A stretch of 64,000 nt of DNA from NCBI RefSeq assembly GCF_050847355.1, contig NZ_CP193755.1, positions 2,666,001 to 2,730,000 on the forward strand, read 5' to 3'. The notes beneath the pieces are model-generated. The model saw only the letters and a program-made list of their open reading frames with translations, had not been told where the DNA came from and did not search any database. Of this stretch, positions 29,041-37,400 are shown in pieces. Within the stretch, counting starts at the first letter, position 1. Each line of letters opens with the position of its first letter. The stretch comes from Limimaricola sp027213785. Its GTDB lineage: Bacteria > Pseudomonadota > Alphaproteobacteria > Rhodobacterales > Rhodobacteraceae. The position numbers were made by a program, and so were the translations under genes.

Positions 29041-29060
29041 GATGCGGGGGAACCCGCATC
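29041..29060 (+). terminator. Hairpin after the truncated haemoglobin gene
   Basis: Perfect 8-bp stem GATGCGGG / CCCGCATC with a GGAA tetraloop, 15 bp after the stop codon. There is no T-run, so it may be a processing or weak terminator hairpin. Confidence 0.5.
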
Positions 29061-29180
29061 GGCACACGAGGCGCGCTCCCGGCCACACCGAAACCGGGAT
29101 CGACGTGCTCGGCGCCCTGCCCGCGCGCTCGATCATCGAAACGACGAGATGCAGTCATCAGCCAGGCTGCGCCCGGCCGG

Positions 29181-30191
29181 TCAGCCCTCGCGCGACCCGA
29201 ACAGCCCGGTCAACGCCCGTCCCACGAGGCCCGAGACCGAGGGGCGCTTGGCCGCGCGGAACGGCAGCGGCCGGCAGACCTCGATCGCGGCGACGCCCAC
29301 CCGCGCCGTCAGCGCGCCGTTCACCACCCCTTCGCCGAAGCGGCGCGAGACGCGGCTCAGCACGCCGCCGCCCGCCACCGAGCTGACGAGGTCGTCGCCC
29401 ACCGCGACCGCGCCGGTCGCCACGAGATGGGTGAAGACCGACCGCGTCAGGCGCCAGGCGCCCAGCGTGCCGGAGCGGCCGCCATAGATCTCGGCCACGC
29501 GCCGGATCATCCGCAGATTCGCGGTGAGCGCCGCGGTCACGTCGGCAAGCGCCAAGGGCACCACCGCCGTCACCGTCGCCACCTGCCGCGCCGCCGCCTC
29601 GACCTCGCGCAGCGCCATGGCGTCGAGCGGCGCCAGAAGCTCGGTTTCCGACAGCGCCAGCAACCCGTCGGCGTCGAAGACCTCTCCCTCGCGCGCCCGG
29701 ATCCGCGCCAGCCCCGGCGCCAACTCGTCGCGACCGGCATAGAGCGACAGCATCTGCGCCGAGACCGATCGCGCGAGCGGCAGGTCCTGCGCGCCCAGCG
29801 CCGCGCCGGCATCCCTCTGGATGTGATCGAGCCGCGCCAGCCGCCGGAACGCCCAGAACTCCTTTGCCGCGATCGCCAGCAGCAGCGCCAGCACCAGCGC
29901 CAGAAGCAGGCTCGCGATCATTCCCAGCACCGGGCTCACGGCCAGAAGCCCCGCCACCCAGTTCCAGGCCGCGACCGAGAGCATGAAGCCCAGAAGCGTG
30001 GCCAGCGCCGCGAAGAACCAGCGCGCGAGCGCCGAGCGCGGCCGCGCCGCGATCACCGCCGCGCGTTGCAGCGCCGCGCCCTGCGACAGCCCCGGTTCGG
30101 GTACGGGGGGCGCGGTGGCGGGCGTCACCTCGGGCGCCGCCTCCTCTTCGAGATCGATCATCACCGGGCCGCGGCGTTTCTGGTCGCTCAT
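29181..30191 (-). CDS. ycjF: YcjF-like TIGR01620/DUF697 membrane protein
   Basis: Protein of 336 residues. A charged N-terminal tail is followed by two long hydrophobic helices (about residues 60-120), then a DUF697 domain that ends in membrane-associated segments. This is the YcjF family, which pairs with YcjX. Role unknown; in enterobacteria the pair belongs to the phage-shock regulon. It starts 10 bp after the ycjX stop, so the two form an operon. Confidence 0.9.
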   Translation of the reverse strand: MSDQKRRGPVMIDLEEEAAPEVTPATAPPVPEPGLSQGAALQRAAVIAARPRSALARWFFAALATLLGFMLSVAAWNWVAGLLAVSPVLGMIASLLLALVLALLLAIAAKEFWAFRRLARLDHIQRDAGAALGAQDLPLARSVSAQMLSLYAGRDELAPGLARIRAREGEVFDADGLLALSETELLAPLDAMALREVEAAARQVATVTAVVPLALADVTAALTANLRMIRRVAEIYGGRSGTLGAWRLTRSVFTHLVATGAVAVGDDLVSSVAGGGVLSRVSRRFGEGVVNGALTARVGVAAIEVCRPLPFRAAKRPSVSGLVGRALTGLFGSREG

Positions 30192-30201
30192 GCCTGCCTC
30201 C

Positions 30202-31620
30202 TCACAGCCGGTCGCCCAAGAGGAACTCCGCCGCGCGGTCGAGCCGGATATGCGGCGGGCCCTCGCCGGGCTTCAGCACCATCCGCGCCGGCCCGAAATT
30301 CATCACCGAGTAGTCCCCGTCGAGCCAGCGCTCAGCCCCGGCGCGCGCGGGCGCCAGAAGCTGGGACGGATCGTCCGGCAGCGCGCCCGCATGCAAGGCC
30401 GCCTGCCGCCCGGTTTCCAGAAGCTTGCCGCGCACCACGTCGATCATCTCGCCGCCATGGCTGATCCGGTCCTCGACCGTGGTCCTCAGCGCGGCGATCG
30501 CCATCGCCTGGGTCCTGGCCCCGGCGAAATCGGCGCGGTCGCGCGCGTCGCGCAACAGCGCCTCGGTGATCGCCGCGAGCTTGGCATGCTCGGTATGGTG
30601 CAGGTGATCGGCCTTGGTCGCGGCGAACAGGATGCGGTCGATGCGCCGGCCCTGAAAAATGCGGCTCAGGAACGCGTTCCGGCCCGGGCGGAAGGCGCGC
30701 AGGATGTCGGCCATCGCGGCGCGCAGATCCTCGACCGCCTGCGGTCCGGCATGGATCGCGGACAGCACGTCGACCAGCACCACCTGCCTGTCGATCCGGG
30801 CGAAGTGATCGCGGAAGAACGGCTTCACCACCTCGCGCTTGTAGGCCTCGTATCGCCGCTCCATCTCGCGCTTCAGGCTGCCCTTGCCGCCCGGCGCGCC
30901 GGGTAGCGGCGCGAAGGTCAGCACCGGCGAACCTTCCAGATCGCCGGGCAGCAGGAACCGCCCCGGCGTGCAGTCCGAATAGCCCGCCTCGCGGGCGGCG
31001 TTGAGATATTCGGTGAAGGCCCGAGCCAGCGTCTTGGCGCGCGGCTCCTCGAACGGCGCCTCGGCCTCCGTTGCGGCCACCGCCGCGAGCAGCGCCGCCG
31101 CCTGCGGCATCGCCGCCGCCCGCCGCTCGGCCCGGCCCAGCGCCTCGCGCGCCCATTGCGCGTAGTCCTTTTCGAGAAGCCCGAGATCGAGCAGCCATTC
31201 GCCCGGGTAATCGACGATGTCGAGATGCACGGTCCGTGGTCCCTGCACCCCCGCCAGCAGCCCGCCCTGCTGGGCCCGCAGGCTGAGCCGCAGCTCGCTC
31301 ACCCGTCGCGTGCCCTCGGGCCAGCTGGGCTCGGGCCCCATGAGCTGCGCCATGTGCCCCTCATAGTCGAACCGCGCCACCGTGTCGTCGGGCTGCGGCC
31401 GCAGCACCGCGCCCTGGATGCGCGGTCCGGCGGCGAATTGCGGCATCCGGCCACGATCCATCAGGTTCGCGACCAGCGAGGTGATGAACACCGTCTTGCC
31501 GGCCCGCGACAGCCCGGTCACGCCGAGCCGGATCACCGGATCGGTGAATGGCGAGACCAGCCGGTCCGCCACCCCCTCGACGCCGCGCGTGAATCCTTGC
31601 GTGATCGCCCCGATGACCAA
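30202..31620 (-). CDS. ycjX: YcjX-like DUF463 P-loop GTPase
   Basis: Protein of 472 residues, close to the usual YcjX length. The Walker A motif is GLSRAGKT at residues 36-43. The likely start is TTG at 31620, seven bases after GGGAG; no ATG exists near, and the longer frame reads through a repeat. YcjX binds nucleotide and forms an operon with ycjF; both are tied to envelope stress in enterobacteria. No pspABC genes are in this window. Confidence 0.9.
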   Translation of the reverse strand: MVIGAITQGFTRGVEGVADRLVSPFTDPVIRLGVTGLSRAGKTVFITSLVANLMDRGRMPQFAAGPRIQGAVLRPQPDDTVARFDYEGHMAQLMGPEPSWPEGTRRVSELRLSLRAQQGGLLAGVQGPRTVHLDIVDYPGEWLLDLGLLEKDYAQWAREALGRAERRAAAMPQAAALLAAVAATEAEAPFEEPRAKTLARAFTEYLNAAREAGYSDCTPGRFLLPGDLEGSPVLTFAPLPGAPGGKGSLKREMERRYEAYKREVVKPFFRDHFARIDRQVVLVDVLSAIHAGPQAVEDLRAAMADILRAFRPGRNAFLSRIFQGRRIDRILFAATKADHLHHTEHAKLAAITEALLRDARDRADFAGARTQAMAIAALRTTVEDRISHGGEMIDVVRGKLLETGRQAALHAGALPDDPSQLLAPARAGAERWLDGDYSVMNFGPARMVLKPGEGPPHIRLDRAAEFLLGDRL

Positions 31621-31701
31621 TGTGCCGCTCCCTGCCCGCCATTCGCCGCGAAGATAGGCATGCCCACCCGGAATGCACAGAGGCGCACCCCGCACCACCC
31701 A

Positions 31702-31733
31702 CGGATTTGCGTATTTGGAGAAAGATGAAAGGG
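31702..31733 (+). repeat. Third copy of the CGGATTTGCGTATTTG repeat
   Basis: Positions 31702-31717 match the right arm of the 25356-25424 hairpin (reverse strand) over 16 consecutive bases, then diverge into GAGAAAGATGAAAGGG. A shared TTGCCAAGCG also follows each copy at a different distance. It lies between the divergent ycjX and truA genes and may carry their promoters. Confidence 0.65.
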
Positions 31734-31781
31734 ACCTGCGCGCGCTTGCCAAGCGGTGGCACCGGGGCTACCCGCAGCGCC

Positions 31782-32555
31782 ATGCCACGCTATGCACTCA
31801 AGGTCGAATATCACGGCGCGCCCTTTTCCGGCTGGCAGCGCCAGTCGGACCACCCCTCCGTGCAGGGTGCGATCGAGGCCGCGCTCGGAAAGCTGGAGCG
31901 GCGCCCGCACACCATCGCCGCCGCCGGGCGCACCGATGCCGGGGTGCATGGGCTGGGCCAGGTCGCGCATTGCGATCTCGAGAAGGACTGGGACCCGTTC
32001 CGCCTGTCCGAGGCGCTGAACTATCACCTCAAGCCCGATCCGGTGGCGATCACCGCCTGTGCCGTGGTGCCGGAGGATTTCCATGCGCGGTTCTCGGCCA
32101 CGTGGCGGCAATACCTGTTTCGTCTCGTGACGCGCCGCGCGCCGCTGACACATGACAAGGGTCTCGCCTGGCAGGTGCCGCACCCGCTGGACGCGGAAGC
32201 CATGCAGGCGGGCGCGGACCGGCTCGTCGGGCGGCACGATTTCACCACCTTCCGCTCTTCGATCTGCCAGGCCAACTCGGCGCTACGCACGCTGGACCGC
32301 CTCAATATCGAGGCGATCGAGGGCCCCTCGGGCCCCGAGATCCGGTTTCACGTGAAAGCCCGCTCCTTCCTGCACAACCAAGTGCGCAGCTTCGTCGGCA
32401 CGCTGGAGCGGGTCGGCGCCGGCGCGTGGAGCCCGGATGACGTCACGGCGGCGCTCGAGGCGCGCGACCGCGCCGCCTGCGGCCCGGTCTGTCCACCGCA
32501 CGGGCTCTACCTCGCCGCCGTGGGATACGAGCCGGATCCCTTCGATCACAATTGA
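31782..32555 (+). CDS. truA: tRNA pseudouridine(38-40) synthase
   Basis: Protein of 257 residues. The TruA motif GRTDAGVHG contains catalytic D52, and the start MPRYALKVEYHGAPFSGWQ is typical. It makes pseudouridine at positions 38-40 of tRNA anticodon arms. The ATG at 31782 is preferred because it gives this conserved N-terminus; the frame is open further but through the repeat. It is followed by tamA on the same strand after about 115 bp. Confidence 0.96.
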   Translation: MPRYALKVEYHGAPFSGWQRQSDHPSVQGAIEAALGKLERRPHTIAAAGRTDAGVHGLGQVAHCDLEKDWDPFRLSEALNYHLKPDPVAITACAVVPEDFHARFSATWRQYLFRLVTRRAPLTHDKGLAWQVPHPLDAEAMQAGADRLVGRHDFTTFRSSICQANSALRTLDRLNIEAIEGPSGPEIRFHVKARSFLHNQVRSFVGTLERVGAGAWSPDDVTAALEARDRAACGPVCPPHGLYLAAVGYEPDPFDHN

Positions 32556-32669
32556 TCATGGGCCGGGAACGGGCTGTTGCCTCCCGGTCTCGATAGGATA
32601 GCAATAGGGCCAAGGCCCGGCCCAGACCGCGCCACGAATAAAGAGCGGTTCGCCGGGAGGACATCGAAG

Positions 32670-34499
32670 TTGCGCCATATCGCCGTGTTGACCGGCCTGT
32701 CGGTTCTCGCCCTGTCGACATCCGCCGCGCTGGGCCAGGATGTCCGTTTCGAGATCGACGTCGCCGATGACGAGCTCGAAAGCGTGCTGGAGAATTCCTC
32801 GCTGCTGGTGGCGCTCAAGGATGACGAGAACCCGACCCCGCAGGATTACGTCGCCGCCGCCCGGGCCGATTACCGGCGGCTGCTGACCGGGCTTTATTCC
32901 CAAGGCTATTTCGGCGGCACGATCTCGATACTCGTCAATGGCGAGGAAGCGGCGGCCCTCGCGCCGCTCGACGCGCCGGCGCGGATCGACGACATCGCGA
33001 TCCGGGTGAGCCAGGGGCCGCGCTTCACCTTCGGTCGTACCGAGATCGCGCCGCTGGCCCCCGACACCGAACTGCCCGAAAGCTTTGCCACCGGCGAGAC
33101 CGCGCGCGCCGAATCGGTGCGGGCCGCCGCGCGCGCCGGGGTCGAGGCATGGGAGGCGGTGGGCTTCGCCAAGGCCGAGGTCGCGGATCAGGAGATCGTC
33201 GCCGACCACGCGACCGAGCGGCTCGACGCCGCCGTGCGCCTGGCCCCGGGACCGCGGCTGCGTTTCGGTGCGCTCACCGTGACCGGCAACGAGGATGTGC
33301 GCGAGGAGCGGATCCGCGCCATCGCCGACCTGCCGACGGGCCGCATCTACGATCCCGAGGATCTCGATTTCGCCGCGACCCGGCTGCGCCGCACCGGCGC
33401 CTTCGATTCGGTGGCCTTCATCGAGAGCGAGGAGATCGGCCCGGACAATACCCTGCCCTTCGAGCTGACGGTGACCGAGGCGCTGCCGCGACGGATCGGC
33501 TTCGGCGCCGAGATCTCCACCGTCGAGGGCCTGGGCCTTTCTGCCTTCTGGCTGCATCGCAACCTTCTGGGCGGGGCCGAGCGGCTGCGCATCGAGGGCG
33601 AGATCTCGGGCATCGAGGGCGAGGTGCCCGGCGTCACCGGTTCGGGCGGTGCCGATTACCGGCTTGGCGCCAGTTTCAACCGCCCCGCCACGTTCCGCGC
33701 CGATGTCGATCTCTTTGCCGAGGCCGAGCTCAAGCGCGAGGACGAGATCGACTACCTGCTCGACCAGTTCAGCGCCGAGATCGGCCTGTCACGCTACGTC
33801 AACGAGACGCTGAGCTATTCCGGCGCCATCGGCATCCTGACCGCGCGCGAGGAAACCGATGCGCGGGTTCGCGACTATACGCTGCTGACCCTGCCGCTCG
33901 ACGCGACGCTCGATCGGCGCGACGCCGCGCTCGATGCCCAGAACGGCTATTTCGTCGATGTCGAGGTCACCCCATTTCTCGGCGTGACCGGCAGCGATGA
34001 CGGGCTCCGGCTCTATGTCGACACGCGCGCCTATCGCAGCTTCGGCGAGACCGAGCGGCTGACGCTGGCCGCGCGCGGCCAGCTCGGCTCGGTGCTGCTC
34101 TCGAGCCTCGAGGACAGCCCCGCCGATTTCCTGTTCTACTCCGGCGGCGGCGGCACCGTGCGCGGCCATGACTACCAGTCGCTCGGCGTCACCTACACGC
34201 GCGATTTCGGCGACGGCCCGGTCGAGGTCAGCTCGGGGGGCAAGAGCTTTGCTGGCGCCCAGCTCGAGGCGCGGTTCGACGTGACCGAGAAGATCGGCGC
34301 GGTGGGATTCTACGACATCGGCTATGTCGAGGCCGATGCCCTGCCGGATGGCGAGGGCGACTTCCAGGCCGGTGCCGGGGCGGGAATTCGCTATGCCACG
34401 CCGATCGGGCCGGTACGGCTCGACCTCGCGACGCCGGTCACCGGCGACGACGCCTATGAGAGCGTCCATGTCTATATCGGAATAGGACAGTCGTTTTGA
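32670..34499 (+). CDS. tamA: Outer-membrane translocation protein TamA (BamA/Omp85 family)
   Basis: Protein of about 609 residues. A signal peptide (about 1-22, ending in AALGQ) is followed by POTRA-like domains (about 23-270) and a C-terminal Omp85 beta-barrel with the conserved GGGGTVRGHDYQSLG segment and terminal aromatic residue (IGIGQSF). With TamB it helps insert outer-membrane proteins or move lipids to the outer membrane. The likely start is TTG at 32670, preceded by GGGAGG; the ATG at 32577 would put a long tail before the signal peptide. Its TGA overlaps the tamB start. Confidence 0.93.
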   Translation: MRHIAVLTGLSVLALSTSAALGQDVRFEIDVADDELESVLENSSLLVALKDDENPTPQDYVAAARADYRRLLTGLYSQGYFGGTISILVNGEEAAALAPLDAPARIDDIAIRVSQGPRFTFGRTEIAPLAPDTELPESFATGETARAESVRAAARAGVEAWEAVGFAKAEVADQEIVADHATERLDAAVRLAPGPRLRFGALTVTGNEDVREERIRAIADLPTGRIYDPEDLDFAATRLRRTGAFDSVAFIESEEIGPDNTLPFELTVTEALPRRIGFGAEISTVEGLGLSAFWLHRNLLGGAERLRIEGEISGIEGEVPGVTGSGGADYRLGASFNRPATFRADVDLFAEAELKREDEIDYLLDQFSAEIGLSRYVNETLSYSGAIGILTAREETDARVRDYTLLTLPLDATLDRRDAALDAQNGYFVDVEVTPFLGVTGSDDGLRLYVDTRAYRSFGETERLTLAARGQLGSVLLSSLEDSPADFLFYSGGGGTVRGHDYQSLGVTYTRDFGDGPVEVSSGGKSFAGAQLEARFDVTEKIGAVGFYDIGYVEADALPDGEGDFQAGAGAGIRYATPIGPVRLDLATPVTGDDAYESVHVYIGIGQSF

Positions 34500-37400
34500 A
34501 ACAGCTCTCCCGCGCCGCCGCCATCACCATCGCCACCGTCGCGCCGACCATGCTCCCCGCGCAGGAGGAGCAGGCCGAGCGCGATCGCGGCTTTCTCACC
34601 GGGCTGATCGAGGACAACCTCTCGGGCGCCGGTCGCGAAGTGATCATCACCGGCTTTCAGGGCGCGCTGAGCTCCGCCGCCTCGATCGAGGTGATGACCA
34701 TCGCCGACGAGGAAGGCGTCTGGCTCAGGGCCGAGAACCTCGTGCTCGACTGGAATCGCTCGGCGCTGCTGCGCGGCAGGCTCGAGGTCGAGGAGCTTTC
34801 GGCCGAGCTGATCGAACTGACCCGGCCGCCGGTGGCCGGTGCCGAAGAGGCCCCCGCGGCCGAGGCCACGCCCTTCTCCCTGCCCGAACTGCCGGTCTCG
34901 ATCCGGCTCGACGAGCTCTCGATCGACCGGCTGGTGCTGGGCGAGGCGTTTCTCGACGAGGAGGTCGCGCTCACCGTGCAGGGCTCGGCGCAGCTTGCGG
35001 GCGGCGAAGGCGAGGCGCAACTCACCGCCGAGCGGCTGGGCGAGAAGACCGGCCGCTTCGAACTCTCGGGCAGCTATTCCAACGACAGCCGCCTCCTGGA
35101 CCTGACGCTGGCGCTGGAAGAGGCCGAGAACGGCATCGCCGCGCGGGCGCTCGACCTGCCCGGCCGCCCCTCTGTGGCGCTCAGGGTCGAGGGCGCGGGG
35201 CCGATCGACGATTTCGACGCGGCGATCTCGCTGGCCACCGACGGGCAACCGCGGATCAGCGGCGATTTCGCGCTCGACCGGGGCGAAGCGCCCGAGGGTG
35301 GCACCGCGCCGCTGGCTTTCTCGCTCGACGTGGATGGCGACGTGACGCCGCTGATCGCGCCCGACTATGCCGAGTTCTTCGGCCCCGATGTCGGGCTCGC
35401 CGTCACCGGATCGCGCGGCGCCGACGGCGCGCTGGCGCTGTCGCGGCTTTCGATCGAGGCGCAGGCGCTCACGCTCGACGGCTCGGCCCGGATCGGCGCC
35501 GATGGCTGGCCGGAGAGCTTCGATCTCAACGGCAGCATCGGCGGCGAGGATGGCGGCCCGGTCGTCCTGCCCGTGGCCGGTGGCGAAACCCGGATCGGCG
35601 GCGCCGATCTGGCGTTGCAATTCGACGCCAGCATCGGCGATCAATGGGTGATCGACCTGACCGCCCGCGATTTCGCGCGTCCCAGGCTGACGATCCCGCA
35701 ATTCACCGTGCAGGGCGGCGGCGTGATCGTGCGCGAAAGCGACGTCGCGCCGAGCCTGTTCACCGCCGATATCGATTACACCGCGCGCGGGCTGCAATTC
35801 GACGACGAGGACCTCGCGGAGGCGCTGGGTGAGCAGATCGCGGGCGAAATCGTGCTCGAACGCGACGGCGAAGGCCCGGTTACCATCGACCGCGTCACGC
35901 TGGACGGGCCGGGCATCGCGCTCGACGCCACCGGCACCGTCGCCGGCTCCGAAAACGGCTTCGAAACCAGCTCGACGGTGGAGCTTGCCGCCGAGCGGCT
36001 GGAGCGGTTCTCGGGCCTCACCGGCCTCGATCTCGCAGGAGCCGCCGATCTCGACATTGACAGCACGATCCGCCCGCTCGACGGGATCTTCGACGTGACC
36101 CTGTCGGGGACCACGCAGGATCTCGCGCTCGGGATCGAACCGCTCGACCCCTATATCGGCGGCGCAGGCGAGATCGCGCTCCGGGCCGCGCGGGACGAGA
36201 CCGGCACCCGGGTCGAGAACCTGGCGATCACCACGCCTGGGCTGACCGCCACCGCCGAGGCCGACATCACCTCCGGCGCCTCCGAGGCCCGCTTCGACAT
36301 CTCGGTCGAGGATGCGGGCCTCGCGCTCGACGGGGTCGAGGGCCCCGCGACCCTCACCGGCACCGCCTCACGCGATGCGGCCGGCGTGACCCGCGCCGAC
36401 GTGGTGGCCGAACTGCCCAATGGCCGTGCCGTGATCGACGCCACACAGGCCCCCGAGGAGGAAGGCGAGCAGGTCACGCTCGACATGACCGCCGACCTGC
36501 GCGACATCGCGCCCTTCTCTTCGATCGCGGGCCGCGATCTCTCTGGTGCGGCGGTCTTCTCGGCCGAGGGCACGCTCGCGCCCGACGCCTCGACCTTCGA
36601 CCTCGTGATCGACGCCGAGACCACCGATCTCGTCACCGGCGTCGCCCAGGCCGACCCGCTGCTGCGGGGACAGGCGACTCTGTCGGGCCGCGCCCTGCGC
36701 TCGGGCCCCGAGAGCTTCCGCGTCGAGAATCTCGACATGACCTCGCAGAGCCTCCGGGCCACGGGGCGCGCCGAGCTGAACGGCGGCACCGCGACCTTCG
36801 ACATCGACGCGGCCGCATCCGATCTCGGCCCGGTGGGCGAGGCGGTCGCGATGCCGCTCTCGGGCGCGATCGACATCTCGGCGGCGGGCTCGATGCAGAC
36901 CGATCTCTCCGAGGCCGACATCACGCTCGACGCCAGCGCCACCGATCTCGTCACCGGCATCGCGCAGGCCGACCCGCTGCTGCGGGGCCGGGTCGAGATC
37001 GCCGGCCATGCGGTCCGCAGCGGCGAGATGGCCTTCTCGGTCGAGGATCTCGTGCTTTCGGCCCCCTGGGTTCGCGCCAGTGGCGACGCAGCCCTCGACG
37101 GGACCACCGCGACATTCGACATCGAGGCCGAGGCCTCTGACCTTTCGCCGCTTGGCGAAGCGCTCGACCGGCCGATCTCCGGCGCCGCGCGGCTCTATGC
37201 GGCCGGCACGGCCGAGACCGACGGCTCCGCCGCCGACCTCACGCTCGACGCCGTGACCACCGACCTCGTCACCGGCATCGCCCAAGCCGACCCGCTGCTG
37301 CGGGGTCGCGTCGCGCTTTCGGGCCGGGCCACCCGCACCGGGCCGGAAAGCTTCTCGGTCGAGGATCTGAAGCTCGACGGCCCCGCCGTTGCCGCGACGG

